From: Burkholderiales bacterium
Lineage (GTDB): Bacteria > Pseudomonadota > Gammaproteobacteria > Burkholderiales > SG8-41
Length of the DNA: 64,000 nucleotides
Direction of reading: 5' to 3'
NCBI GenBank assembly: GCA_019749945.1
Contig: JAIEPF010000008.1
Location: 1 to 64,000, forward strand
In this document: piece after piece, positions 17,179-25,923 of the stretch
Position numbering within the stretch: the stretch's first letter is position 1
Layout: each line of letters starts with the position of its first letter
Made by a program: the position numbers and the translations under genes
Notes under the pieces: model-generated
Databases searched by the model: none
What the model saw: only the letters and a program-made list of their open reading frames with translations
What the model was told of the DNA's origin: nothing

Positions 17179-18378
17179 CTACTTCAATGCTGCGGTTGCG
17201 CGCTGGATGCGGCGGCAGGCTTCGGCAAGATCCTCTGCCGACGACGCGATGGAGATGCGGAAATAGGGCATCAGGCCGTAAGCTTCGCCCTGGATGACCG
17301 CCACACCTTCATCGAGCAGGTACAGCGTGAAATCCTGCTCTGTCGCAAGCACCTTGCCCTGCGGTGTTTTTTTACCAAGCGTGCCGGCGCAGTCCGGAAA
17401 GACATAGAAGGCACCCTGCGGTTTGGCGCACTGCAGGCCGGGCGCCTTCTGCAGCATGCCTAGGACGAGATCGCGGCGCTGCTGGAATGAGGCTGCACGT
17501 TCACGCAAAAATTCCTGCGGACCGGTCAATGCCTCCACTGCCGCCCACTGGCTGATCGAACTGGGATTCGACGTGCTCTGCGACTGCAGCTTCGCCATGT
17601 TCCTCACCAGCGCCTTGGGACCGCCGGCGTAGCCCAGTCGCCAGCCGGTCATCGCGTAGGCCTTGGACACGCCGTTTACCGTCAGCGTGCGTTCGTACAG
17701 CGCCGGCTCGACCTCGGCGATGGTCGCGAACTCCGCGCCGTCGAACAGCAGATGCTCGTAAATATCGTCGGACAACACCCAGACCTGCGGGTGACGCAAC
17801 AACACTTCGGCCAGCGCCTTCAGCTCGGCCCGGGTGTAGACGGCGCCGGTCGGATTGCACGGCGAATTAAGGAGCAGCCATTTGGTCTTCGGCGTGATCG
17901 CCGCCTCCAGCCGCTCGGGCGTGAGCTTGAAGCCGTATTCCGGTCCGCACTCGACCGCCACCGGCGTGCCGTCGGCCACCAGCGCCATGTCGAGGTACGA
18001 AACCCAGTACGGCGCGGGGATGATCACTTCGTCTCCGGCGCTGAGCGTGGACATCATCGCATTGAATACCAGCTGTTTGCTGCCGGTGCCAGCGATGATC
18101 TGGTCTTGCGCATAATCAAGCCGGTTTTCGCGCCGGAACTTCAGGCGCACCGCGTCCTTGAGTTCGGTGATGCCGTCAACAGTGGTATAGCGGGTTTCGT
18201 TGCGTTTCATCGCCGCGATGACCGCCTGCTTGACGTTGGCGGGGGTTTCGAAATCCGGCTCGCCCATGGTAAGACCGACGATATCGCGCCCCTGGGCGCG
18301 CAGTTCGCGCACGCGCTGCGTGGCGGAGTTGCTCGGGGAATGCTTGATGCGGTCGAGCCGCGGCGCGAAGAAACCCAT
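17179..18378 (-). CDS. PLP-dependent aminotransferase, class I (aspartate aminotransferase-like)
   Basis: 399 residues from ATG 18378, which begins 2 bases after the upstream Bug stop and matches the family start MGFFAPRLDRIKHSPS. Motifs: LTMGEPDFETP, APYWVSYLDM, LNSPCNPTGAVY and SDDIYEHLLF; the PLP lysine is in NGVSKAYAMTGWRLGYAGG. A frame extension to 18423 is rejected as it overlaps the receptor. It lies inside the catabolic cluster and probably transaminates a pathway amino acid rather than serving general aspartate metabolism. Confidence 0.93.
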   Translation of the reverse strand: MGFFAPRLDRIKHSPSNSATQRVRELRAQGRDIVGLTMGEPDFETPANVKQAVIAAMKRNETRYTTVDGITELKDAVRLKFRRENRLDYAQDQIIAGTGSKQLVFNAMMSTLSAGDEVIIPAPYWVSYLDMALVADGTPVAVECGPEYGFKLTPERLEAAITPKTKWLLLNSPCNPTGAVYTRAELKALAEVLLRHPQVWVLSDDIYEHLLFDGAEFATIAEVEPALYERTLTVNGVSKAYAMTGWRLGYAGGPKALVRNMAKLQSQSTSNPSSISQWAAVEALTGPQEFLRERAASFQQRRDLVLGMLQKAPGLQCAKPQGAFYVFPDCAGTLGKKTPQGKVLATEQDFTLYLLDEGVAVIQGEAYGLMPYFRISIASSAEDLAEACRRIQRATAALK

Positions 18379-18380
18379 GG

Positions 18381-19358
18381 CTACTCGAACCTGATGCCTT
18401 GTTCGCGGATGACCTTGCCCCATTTGGCGGTTTCCTGCCGTTGATGCGCCACCAGTTCATCGGGAGTGCTGCCGACCGCATCGATGCCCTGAGCGCGCAA
18501 TTTTTCCCTGACATCCGCCGCGCCCAGCGCCCGGACGGATTCGCGATTGACCCGGGCGAGGATTTCGCGTGACACACCCGCCGGCGCAAACATGCCGAAG
18601 GAAGTCACGGACTCGAAACCGGGCAGACCCGATTCTGCGATGGTCGGCAGATCCTGCATCAGCGGTGTACGCCTGGCGGTGCTGGTTGCGATCGGGCGCA
18701 GCCGCCCCGCCTTGGCCTGCGGCAATGCGGTGATCACATCAACGAAGGACAACGCCGTCTCTCCGGAAATCAATGCGTTCGCGGAAGGGCCGCCGCCCTT
18801 GTAGGGAATATGCTGCATTTTTATTTTGGCGAGGTTCATCAGCAGTTCGGTCGCCAAATGGCTGGTGGCACCGACCCCTGCTGTTGAAAACGGGATTTTT
18901 CCCGGTTGTGCCCGCGCCAGGGCAATCAGCTCCTTCGCGCTCTTCACCGGTAGTGAAGGATGAACCGACAGGATCTGCGGGCTGATGGCGACCAGCGTGA
19001 CCGGCGCAAAGGCCTTCTCGCTGTCGTACTGGAGATCCTTGTAGAGATGCGGGGCGATGGCAAACGTGCTGTTGGTGCCGAGCAGCAGCGTATAACCATC
19101 CGGCGCCGCCTTGGCGGCGAATGCGTGGCCGATGGTTCCGGTAGCCCCGCCGCGGTTGTCGACAACCCACTGCTGTCCGGTGTACTCCGCCAGCTTCTGC
19201 CCCAGGATGCGCCCGATGGAGTCAGTCGAGCCGCCCGCAGCCCAGGGAATGATCAGCCGCACCGGTTTATTCGGGTATTCCTGCGCGAAAACAACCAGGG
19301 GCAGGGACAGGAACGCGAGCATCAGCGACAACAATTTGATCAAGGTAGTGCCAGGCAT
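18381..19358 (-). CDS. Bug-family tricarboxylate receptor, first gene of the leftward cluster
   Basis: 325 residues from ATG 19358 (GGAGG 5 bases upstream). Signal peptide residues 1-26 with a long hydrophobic core (LLSLMLAFLSLPLVVFA), then QEYPNKPVRL; the ligand loop is IPWAAGGSTDSIGR. It is the promoter-proximal gene of a leftward train that continues to 5740. It diverges from a LysR regulator, so the receptor and cluster are probably its targets. Confidence 0.93.
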   Translation of the reverse strand: MPGTTLIKLLSLMLAFLSLPLVVFAQEYPNKPVRLIIPWAAGGSTDSIGRILGQKLAEYTGQQWVVDNRGGATGTIGHAFAAKAAPDGYTLLLGTNSTFAIAPHLYKDLQYDSEKAFAPVTLVAISPQILSVHPSLPVKSAKELIALARAQPGKIPFSTAGVGATSHLATELLMNLAKIKMQHIPYKGGGPSANALISGETALSFVDVITALPQAKAGRLRPIATSTARRTPLMQDLPTIAESGLPGFESVTSFGMFAPAGVSREILARVNRESVRALGAADVREKLRAQGIDAVGSTPDELVAHQRQETAKWGKVIREQGIRFE

Positions 19359-19480
19359 GACGACCTCCCGCAAAACGAGATGGATCTGTTTGCCAGCACC
19401 GGGCGTTGCAACGGCCCGGACCAGTTTGCTTCAGAAGAATGTTAGGCCCGGCACATTCATTTCACAATCAGAAAATTTCG

Positions 19481-19497
19481 ATTTATTATTCGTAAAT
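19481..19497 (+). promoter_or_regulatory. candidate LysR operator
   Basis: ATTTA-N7-TAAAT is an inverted repeat with the LysR T-N11-A pattern (T19482 to A19494). It lies in the 137-base space between the divergent receptor and LysR genes and touches the lysR start codon at 19496, which suggests autoregulation. Confidence 0.45.
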
Positions 19498-20428
19498 GAC
19501 GATAAATGCGACGCTGCGGCATCTGCGCTGTTTTGCCACGGTGGCCCGGGAAGGCAGCTTTACCCAGGCGGCAAAGCGCATGTTCATCACCCAATCCTCA
19601 CTCACCGCGGCCATCCAGCAGCTTGAGCAGGCGGTGGGACTCCGGCTGTTCGACCGCACGACACGTCGCGTAACCCTGACGCGGGAGGGCATCAGTTTCG
19701 TGCCGGTCGCAGAACGCCTGCTTAGCGATTTCGACGCGGCGGTGGCCGACGTGCGGGCAGTGGCCGAACGCCAGCGCGGGCATGTCAGCATCGCGGCGGC
19801 GCCATCGGTGGTTGCCTTGATACTCGCGCCGGCAATCGCCGGATTCAGCACGACTTACCCCAACATCCGTGTCGCCGTCAGCGACGGCGGCGCAGAACTG
19901 GTGCAGAAACATGTGCTCGCCTCCGAAGCGGACTTCGGCATCACCAGCCGGTGGGCGGACGACCCGGGCCTTGATTTTCGCCCGCTGATCTGCGACCGCT
20001 TCGGCGTGGTGTGTCGCAAGGATCACGCGCTGGGCCGCGCGAAAACGCGGATTGCCTGGAAACGGCTGCAGGGAGAACGTTATATCGGTCTCGGCATCGA
20101 CACCGGCATCCGCACCATGCTGCAATCCTCTCCCGATCTGCCAACGATGCTGCGCACCCCGCACTTCGAGGTGTCGAGTACGGGTTCGCTGTACGCGATG
20201 CTCGACGCCGGCCTCGGGATTTCAGTGCTGCCCGCGCTGGCCGCTAACTTGAAGCCGCTGAACAAGCTCGCGTTCCGCGAACTCACCGAGCCGTCCCTCG
20301 AACGGACGATCTGTGTCATCACCCGTCGCGGTCGGGCACTGTCGCCCGCCGCGCAGAGCATGCTCGACATGATCGCGCGGCATCTGCAGTCGCATGCGCT
20401 GCCGCCCGGCGCATGGCTGGTTAAGTGA
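19496..20428 (+). CDS. LysR-family transcriptional regulator
   Basis: 310 residues. The N-terminal winged helix is recognised by LRHLRCFATVAREGSFTQAA and SLTAAIQQLEQAVGLRLFDR, followed by the substrate-binding domain (RGHVSIAAAPSVVALILAPA onward). It is transcribed away from the 14 kb catabolic cluster, the classical layout for a LysR activator of the adjacent operon; the inducer is probably a pathway intermediate. Start ATG 19496 lies directly in the candidate operator. Confidence 0.94.
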   Translation: MTINATLRHLRCFATVAREGSFTQAAKRMFITQSSLTAAIQQLEQAVGLRLFDRTTRRVTLTREGISFVPVAERLLSDFDAAVADVRAVAERQRGHVSIAAAPSVVALILAPAIAGFSTTYPNIRVAVSDGGAELVQKHVLASEADFGITSRWADDPGLDFRPLICDRFGVVCRKDHALGRAKTRIAWKRLQGERYIGLGIDTGIRTMLQSSPDLPTMLRTPHFEVSSTGSLYAMLDAGLGISVLPALAANLKPLNKLAFRELTEPSLERTICVITRRGRALSPAAQSMLDMIARHLQSHALPPGAWLVK

Positions 20429-20490
20429 TTAGCAGTATTCCGGCCTGCGCAGAACCTTGACCATACCCGATCACGGTTTCCCCTAGCGCC

Positions 20491-21384
20491 TCAGATCAAG
20501 CCTATCTCTTTCATGTACTTCAACACCCCGGGATGAATCATCTCCCGGGTCGGGGCTGCGGCCAGCGTGTTGGCCAGCGTCGATTCCTGCGCCTGATCAA
20601 GCTTGGCGGACAACGCGGCATGGCCGGTATGCAGCGCCTTCGCCAGCCGGTATGCGACATCGTCCGGCAGTGACGCACGCGCCAGCACGAAGGGCCAGGA
20701 CCCCACCGAATTGACCGGGCCCTGCTGCCCCGGATAACTGCCTGCGGGCATGGTGGTCTGTTTGAGGAACACGTGTTTGGCCTGGATGCGCTTGATTTCA
20801 TCGGCGCTCGGCGAGATGAAACGCATGCCCTTGGGGTTTTTCGCGATGTTCATGAACGGCGGCCAGCCGACACCACCGCCCCACATCGCTGCCGCGTCGC
20901 CATTGATCACCAAAGGCGGGCCATCGCCGGCTTTTTCCAGTAAGCGCGCGTCGAAATCCTTCTTGATGTCGAGACCGAGGCCGTCCATCACATACCGCGC
21001 CAGCACGACAAACCCCGAACTCGAAGCGCCCCACACCACGGTCTTGCCGACGAGATCGGAAATGGTTTGGTACGGACTGTCGGCACGCACCATGAACATG
21101 CCCGCCTGCGAATAGGTGGCGTTGATGATGCGGATGTTTTTGCAGGGTGCGCGGCCGATGCCGTTCACCGCCTCGTAAGTCACTTCGCCGGTGGCCAGCG
21201 CGATGTCGAGTTCACCATTGTCGATGCGCCCGACGTTTTCGCCGCTGCCCTTGGTATTGATCGGCTCGATGTCCAGCGTGGCATCGGCGGCATTCAGCGC
21301 TTCCGCATAGGGCCAGCCGTAGGCGGGAAACCCGCCGCCGGGTGTTGCGGTGCCGAGCACGACTCTTGTTTTTTGCGCTGCCAT
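20491..21384 (-). CDS. TAXI-family TRAP receptor lacking a signal peptide
   Basis: 297 residues from ATG 21384 (GGAGG 8 bases upstream). The protein starts MAAQKTRVVLGTATPGGG and goes straight into the TAXI ligand-binding fold, with the family motif NVGRIDNGELDIALATGEV. No hydrophobic leader is present at this start, and the frame upstream encodes only Arg/Cys-rich sequence with no leader either. It would therefore remain in the cytoplasm unless it uses another route. No DctM/DctQ or fused TRAP membrane gene is nearby. Confidence 0.82.
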   Translation of the reverse strand: MAAQKTRVVLGTATPGGGFPAYGWPYAEALNAADATLDIEPINTKGSGENVGRIDNGELDIALATGEVTYEAVNGIGRAPCKNIRIINATYSQAGMFMVRADSPYQTISDLVGKTVVWGASSSGFVVLARYVMDGLGLDIKKDFDARLLEKAGDGPPLVINGDAAAMWGGGVGWPPFMNIAKNPKGMRFISPSADEIKRIQAKHVFLKQTTMPAGSYPGQQGPVNSVGSWPFVLARASLPDDVAYRLAKALHTGHAALSAKLDQAQESTLANTLAAAPTREMIHPGVLKYMKEIGLI

Positions 21385-21479
21385 TTCTGCGACCTCCTCC
21401 GGGAAACAAAAGCCGCAGTGTAATCGGTAATCACCACTGCGCAAAAACAGCGGGCAATCCGCTGGTATAGGATGCGCGC

Positions 21480-22259
21480 ATGACGCAAATGCCGCAGCCG
21501 CGACCCGGACGCATCGCCGCACTGGTACTGCTGGTGCTGGGCCCGCTCGCCTGGCTGATGATCGGGCATGGCACACCCATCCTGCAGGATCGCGGCTACC
21601 ACATGTTTGCCGACGCCCGCAGCTGCCTCGGCATCGCCAACTTCGGCAATGTCGCATCCAATCTGCTGTTCCTGCTGGTGGGTGTCATCGGCGCCCGGCA
21701 TTGCTGGCGCAAGCGCAGCGGCGCCTGGCGCTCATGGCTGGTGTTTTTCTGCGGTGTCGTGCTGGTGTTTCCAGGTTCGGCCTATTACCACGGCGCGCCC
21801 GGCGATGACACGCTGGTCTGGGACCGGCTGCCGATGGCCGTGGCCTTCATGGGGCTGTTCGCCGCGCTGGTCAGCGAACATTTCGACGCGAAGCTGGAAC
21901 CCGCTCTGCTGGCGGGTGCAGTGCTGACCGGCATCGCCAGCGTGTGGTGGTGGCAGCACAGCGGCGACCTGCGGATCTATATCTGGGTGCAGGGCGCGCC
22001 GTTGCTGGCGATCCCGTACGTGATTGCGGCTTTTCCCGGGCGTTATACCCACCGTCACTATCTGCTCTACGGGGTCGGCTGCTACGCGCTGGCCAAGGTC
22101 GCCGAGTCATTCGACCATGAAATTTACGCCGCCACCGGTGCGGCCATCAGCGGCCATACACTGAAACACCTGCTGGCTGCCGGAGCGGTGTTCTGCGTCT
22201 GCCGGATGCTGCAGCAACGCAGCAGTCAAAGTTTCACGCCGGTCGCATCTTCCCAGTAA
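21480..22259 (+). CDS. ceramidase-like (CREST superfamily) membrane protein
   Basis: 259 residues with about seven hydrophobic segments. Conserved CREST/alkaline-ceramidase features: DARSCLGIANFGNVASNLLF (residues about 43-62), GSAYYHGAPGDDTLVWDRLP and SGHTLKHLLAA, which supply the Ser, Asp and three His residues expected to hold a catalytic zinc. Bacterial members are mostly untested membrane hydrolases. Its 3' end overlaps the convergent dehydrogenase gene by 34 bases. It diverges from the TAXI-like gene with 95 bases between. Confidence 0.82.
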   Translation: MTQMPQPRPGRIAALVLLVLGPLAWLMIGHGTPILQDRGYHMFADARSCLGIANFGNVASNLLFLLVGVIGARHCWRKRSGAWRSWLVFFCGVVLVFPGSAYYHGAPGDDTLVWDRLPMAVAFMGLFAALVSEHFDAKLEPALLAGAVLTGIASVWWWQHSGDLRIYIWVQGAPLLAIPYVIAAFPGRYTHRHYLLYGVGCYALAKVAESFDHEIYAATGAAISGHTLKHLLAAGAVFCVCRMLQQRSSQSFTPVASSQ

Positions 22260-23125
22260 CGCACGATTTCGGTCTGGTCGACGCCGGCGCCGATTTTTTC
22301 GGCGGCAGCGTTCCACAACTCCGATACGGTTTCGCCCAGCGGCGCCGCGGCGCCGATGGCATGCGCGACATCGACGGCGATCCTGACATCCTTGGCGATG
22401 AAACCCAGCGCCATGCCGGTGGCGTACTTGTGCGTCAGAATCTGCGGGATCACTTTTTTCCCGATCGGATGGTTGCGCCCGGCACACATGGTCGCAAGGC
22501 CCTCGGCCATCATGTTCACGTCGAGGCCGAATTTCTTGCCGATGGTCAGCGCTTCGATGGCATTGATCAGCGCACAGGCATTGACGTAATTGGCCAGCGC
22601 CTTCATCGCATGCGCCGAACCGGTGGCGCCACAGTGGGTCACCGCGCGGCCCATCGCTTTCAGCACCGGCGTGCAAAGCGCCACCAGTTCCGCACTGCCA
22701 CCCGCCATGATGTCCAGCGTCGCGTCCTTGGCGAAGACCACGCCACCCATCACCGGCGCATCAAGCATGTTGAGGCCGAGTTTTTCCAGTGCCGCGGCGG
22801 TCTGCTGTGTACCGGTCGGATCGCAGGTGCCCATGTCGATCAGCACCGCGCCCTTGCTCATGGCAGACGCCGCACCGCCGGCATCGAGCATCACGGCGCG
22901 CACGATCTTGTCGTTGGGCAGCATCGTCACGACGGCATCGGCGCCGCGCGCCACATCGGCCGGCGACGCTGCCACCTTGCCGCCATGCTGCGCAACGAAG
23001 GCCGCCGCAGTTTCGGCACGCGCATCAAATACCGTGACGTCAAACCCGCCTTTCAGCAGGTTCGCCGCCATCGGGTTGCCCATATTGCCGACACCGATGA
23101 AACCGATTTTTTTGATGCTGTTCAT
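22226..23125 (-). CDS. NAD(P)-dependent beta-hydroxyacid dehydrogenase (3-hydroxyisobutyrate dehydrogenase family)
   Basis: 299 residues. The Rossmann motif is GFIGVGNMGNPMAANLLKGG (residues 8-27). The substrate loop LDAPVMGGV has Met where the family normally has Ser (DAPVSGG). The catalytic lysine is in AHAMKALANYVNA. Members oxidise 3-hydroxyisobutyrate, tartronate semialdehyde or 2-(hydroxymethyl)glutarate. It ends the leftward LeuCD-like cluster and overlaps the ceramidase-like gene tail-to-tail by 34 bases. Confidence 0.92.
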   Translation of the reverse strand: MNSIKKIGFIGVGNMGNPMAANLLKGGFDVTVFDARAETAAAFVAQHGGKVAASPADVARGADAVVTMLPNDKIVRAVMLDAGGAASAMSKGAVLIDMGTCDPTGTQQTAAALEKLGLNMLDAPVMGGVVFAKDATLDIMAGGSAELVALCTPVLKAMGRAVTHCGATGSAHAMKALANYVNACALINAIEALTIGKKFGLDVNMMAEGLATMCAGRNHPIGKKVIPQILTHKYATGMALGFIAKDVRIAVDVAHAIGAAAPLGETVSELWNAAAEKIGAGVDQTEIVRYWEDATGVKL

Positions 23126-23149
23126 GAGGAAACCCCAAAGTCAAAAGCA

Positions 23150-23250
23150 GCCACAGAGGTCACAGAGTTCACAGAGAAAAAACAAAACCACTCCATCACC
23201 GAAAGGGATTGGGTTTTGAAGTCCTCTGTGTTCTCTGTGACCTCTGTGGC
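23150..23250. repeat. CACAGAG-unit inverted array (hairpin), copy 1
   Basis: The left arm is three 9-base steps of CACAGAG plus two variable bases (23150-23178); the right arm is its near-complement (23223-23250). The arms pair over about 27 bases with few mismatches around a loop of about 45 bases. It lies between two co-directional genes. The loop half reading GGGATTGGGTTTTGAAGT recurs, inverted, in copy 2. Confidence 0.85.
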
Positions 23251-23266
23251 TAAAGGTTTTGAAGTC

Positions 23267-24385
23267 TTACCACACCGCCCCGCGTGCCGTGATCGGCCAC
23301 AGCGCTTCGACCTTGCCGCCGCGCACGCAGACGTAGTGGTCGTACAGGTTCACCGTCGGGTCGCAGTGCCCGGGAATCAGTTTGATCTTGTCGCCCAGCG
23401 CAAACCCCGGTGTACCGTTCATCTTGATCACGCCGTGTTCGTCGGAAGCTTTCTGGAATTCGGCCCGCGGGAAATCGGCGACACGCGGCATGCCGGAATC
23501 GATGCTCGACGCCTTCAACCCCGCGTCGACGATGGCGATGTCGGGACGGGTGCGGCTCATCACCGTGGTCCAGACAAACAGGCTGTGCTCGAAACGCGGA
23601 ATGCCGCTTTCGGTCCAGTCGTTTTTGGCGTAATCGGCGTCCATGAAAATATACGAACCCACCTGCAGTTCGTCATAGACCCGGCTCGCCGCCTCGAACA
23701 GATAGGTGCCGGTGCCGGCGCCGGTGACCTTGCCGCGCGGCAGACCGGCTTTTTCGATCAATGCCAGCGTGCGCTCAACCGCAGCCACCGCGGCATCAAT
23801 CGCCGCACGGCGCTCTTCAACCTTGCGCAGATGCTGCGCACCGCCCTGATAGGCCTGCAAACCGGCGTAACGCAGGTTTTTGCAGGCCGCGATGGCCTGC
23901 GCGATGTTCAGCGCCGGCTCGCCGGGCGCAACCCCGCAGCGATTGGCGCCGACATTGACTTCGACCAGCACATCGATGGTGACCCCGGCCTCGCGCGCCG
24001 CACTGTCGATCTGCGCGACATTGCCGGCGTCATCGGCGCACACCGTGATCTTCGCCTGCTTCGCCAGCGCAGCGAGGCGTTTGAGTTTGGTCATGCCGAC
24101 GACTTCATTCGCGATCAGCACATCCGGCACGCCGCCTTCCACCATGGCCTCGGCTTCGCTGACTTTCTGGCAGCACACGCCGACCGCGCCCAGCGCGATC
24201 TGGCGCAGCGCGATTTCCGGACACTTGTGGCTCTTGGCATGCGGCCGCAGCATGATCTTGCGGCCGGCGATCGACTCATTGAGTCGCTTCAGATTGTTCT
24301 CGAAGGCGTCGAGGTCGAGGATCAGCGCCGGCGTGTCAACATCAGCCAGGGTCATGCCCGGCTGTGCCGGAGGAACGCGCGGCAT
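23267..24385 (-). CDS. D-threonine aldolase / alanine racemase N-domain family PLP enzyme
   Basis: 372 residues from ATG 24385, which overlaps the cupin stop by one base. The N-terminal TIM barrel carries the PLP lysine K51 in LRPHAKSHKCPEIA, and the C-terminal metal-site motif is GHCDPTVNLYDHYV. The family contains D-threonine aldolase and 3-hydroxy-D-aspartate or D-serine dehydratase. A frame extension to 24691 lies within the cupin gene and is rejected. Operon context suggests conversion of a beta-hydroxy amino acid, or a related substrate, to a 2-oxoacid or aldehyde. Confidence 0.9.
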   Translation of the reverse strand: MPRVPPAQPGMTLADVDTPALILDLDAFENNLKRLNESIAGRKIMLRPHAKSHKCPEIALRQIALGAVGVCCQKVSEAEAMVEGGVPDVLIANEVVGMTKLKRLAALAKQAKITVCADDAGNVAQIDSAAREAGVTIDVLVEVNVGANRCGVAPGEPALNIAQAIAACKNLRYAGLQAYQGGAQHLRKVEERRAAIDAAVAAVERTLALIEKAGLPRGKVTGAGTGTYLFEAASRVYDELQVGSYIFMDADYAKNDWTESGIPRFEHSLFVWTTVMSRTRPDIAIVDAGLKASSIDSGMPRVADFPRAEFQKASDEHGVIKMNGTPGFALGDKIKLIPGHCDPTVNLYDHYVCVRGGKVEALWPITARGAVW

Positions 24386-24840
24386 TACGCTGTCTTGGGG
24401 CCAAGGCCCGGATCGTAGTAACCGCCCGCCATGGTGCCGTCGGCAGCCTTGCCGATGATGCCGTGCGACAGGTCCTTGACCGCAAAAAACATCGCATCCT
24501 CTTCCGGCATGGCAATCGTGTAATGCACGATGTTTGCCGGGAAATACAGCAGCGTACCGGGGCCGCAGATCTGCTCGGGGCCGTCGCCGACCTTGACCCG
24601 CATCATGCCCTTGACGATGTAGTTCCACTGCTCGTTGGGATGAAGGTGCGGGCGCGAACCGGTGCCTTTTTCCTTGGTCACCAGCGCGCACTGCATGCGT
24701 TCGCCCTCGATCACCGGGCCCATCGCCGTTGAATAACCGGTGCCGGCCTCGATCTTGCCCATTTCCATCAGCGGAAAAATGAACTTGCCGTTGCCACCTT
24801 TGACGGCGCCCTTGGTCTTGGTTTCTGCGGTATCAGCCAT
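24385..24840 (-). CDS. cupin-domain protein
   Basis: 151 residues, a single cupin barrel. Metal-site motif 1 is visible as RPHLHPNEQWNYIVKG (two His, Glu), and motif 2 as LYFPANIVHYTIAMPEED (His). Small cupins of this kind act as isomerases, dioxygenases or ligand sensors. It is coupled by a one-base overlap to the PLP enzyme and lies 15 bases after the GlcG-like gene, so it is a genuine member of the cluster; the reaction is unknown. Confidence 0.87.
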   Translation of the reverse strand: MADTAETKTKGAVKGGNGKFIFPLMEMGKIEAGTGYSTAMGPVIEGERMQCALVTKEKGTGSRPHLHPNEQWNYIVKGMMRVKVGDGPEQICGPGTLLYFPANIVHYTIAMPEEDAMFFAVKDLSHGIIGKAADGTMAGGYYDPGLGPKTA

Positions 24841-24855
24841 GACTGCCCCTTTGTT

Positions 24856-25284
24856 TTAGATGACCGGCTTCAGGCCGGCCTGTTCAGCGCCGTAGGCGCA
24901 GCAGGCTTCGTCCTCGTCACCGGTACCGCCGCTGGCGCCCGCCGCACCGACGATATTGCCCGCGGCATCCTTGATCAGCACGGCGCCCGGCTGCGGCAGG
25001 AATTTGCCGTTCGCGGTTGCCGCCAGCGTGATCATGAAATTGGGGTTTTCCTTGGCACGCCCGGCCAGCGCGCGGCTGGAAGCACCCATCGCCACCGCGC
25101 CCCAGGCCTTGCCCAGCGCGACATCGAAACGGAACATCGAGGCATTGTCCTGACGCTGCACCGCGACGATGTGGCCGGAAGCGTCGAGTACGACCACCGC
25201 CAGCGGATTCACTTTCATTTCCTTCGCCTTGGCGAAGGCTTTTTCAATGATGGTATTGGCTTGCTGCAGCGTGATCTTGGACAT
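24856..25284 (-). CDS. GlcG/HbpS-like heme-binding protein (DUF336)
   Basis: 142 residues with the family signatures VVVLDASGHIVAVQRQDNAS, SRALAGRAKENPNF and GGTGDEDEACC. GlcG-like proteins often sit in operons for glycolate, propanediol or aromatic acid use; HbpS members bind heme and sense redox stress. The role in catabolic operons is unclear. No signal peptide is present, so it should be cytosolic. Confidence 0.88.
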   Translation of the reverse strand: MSKITLQQANTIIEKAFAKAKEMKVNPLAVVVLDASGHIVAVQRQDNASMFRFDVALGKAWGAVAMGASSRALAGRAKENPNFMITLAATANGKFLPQPGAVLIKDAAGNIVGAAGASGGTGDEDEACCAYGAEQAGLKPVI

Positions 25285-25404
25285 TTGTTTCTCCGTGAAT
25301 GGTGGGCGCGAGCCGTTACGCGACGGACTTGCATAAATGGACTGTGTTAGGGCTAGCGACTATACAAAGGCGGCGGATTCGGTGTCAACGAATCCACCGT
25401 TACA

Positions 25405-25905
25405 TCATGCTTTGGGCGCGATCAGTCCTTCCTTTTCCAGCAACTGATACACCCCGCCCGCCTGCACCAGCGCCATCAGCGGCGCCGGCAGCGGTTTGCC
25501 GGCCAGTGCGGTGCCGCGGGTGACGTTGCGCACTTTTGCCCGCTCGAAATCGACCTCGGCTTCCTCGCCCTCGGTGAATGCGGCATGGATGCCCGGACAT
25601 TCCAGCGCGGGAAACGCGAAGTTCACGCAGTTGCGCATAAACAGGCCGTTCAGCGATTCGGCAACCAGGCAGGCCAGACCGAGGTTTTTCAGTGAACGCG
25701 CCGCAGCGCGGCTGGAACCCATGCCGAAATTGCTGCCGCCGATCAGGATGTCGCCCTTTTTGACCTGCTGCGCCCAGCCCGGGCGGTTGGCGCTGAATAC
25801 ATACAGCGCCTGCTCCTCATGCGTCAGGTAAAACGCCTTGTTGGGCAGGATCAGGTCGGTATTGATGTTGTCGCCGACGATCCAGACTCGGCCTTTGAAA
25901 TTCAT
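25405..25905 (-). CDS. LeuD-like hydratase small subunit (short, archaeal-type)
   Basis: 166 residues, much shorter than the roughly 215-residue housekeeping LeuD of Betaproteobacteria and typical of the short HACN/LeuD2 clade. Swivelling-domain motifs: GDNINTDLILPNKAF and the YLRL-loop region GGSNFGMGSSRAAARS. It pairs with the 417-residue LeuC-like subunit upstream. No leuB or leuA is nearby, so leucine synthesis is doubtful and a dedicated hydratase (citraconate-, dimethylmaleate- or oxalomesaconate-type) is more likely. Confidence 0.88.
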   Translation of the reverse strand: MNFKGRVWIVGDNINTDLILPNKAFYLTHEEQALYVFSANRPGWAQQVKKGDILIGGSNFGMGSSRAAARSLKNLGLACLVAESLNGLFMRNCVNFAFPALECPGIHAAFTEGEEAEVDFERAKVRNVTRGTALAGKPLPAPLMALVQAGGVYQLLEKEGLIAPKA

Positions 25906-25923
25906 GATTAAAAACCCCTTTTA

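Noticed and set aside
22361..24418. 685-codon plus-strand open frame
   Set aside because: It lies antisense to the dehydrogenase and PLP-enzyme genes, which have full family motifs; its His/Arg-rich product is typical of GC-driven shadow frames.
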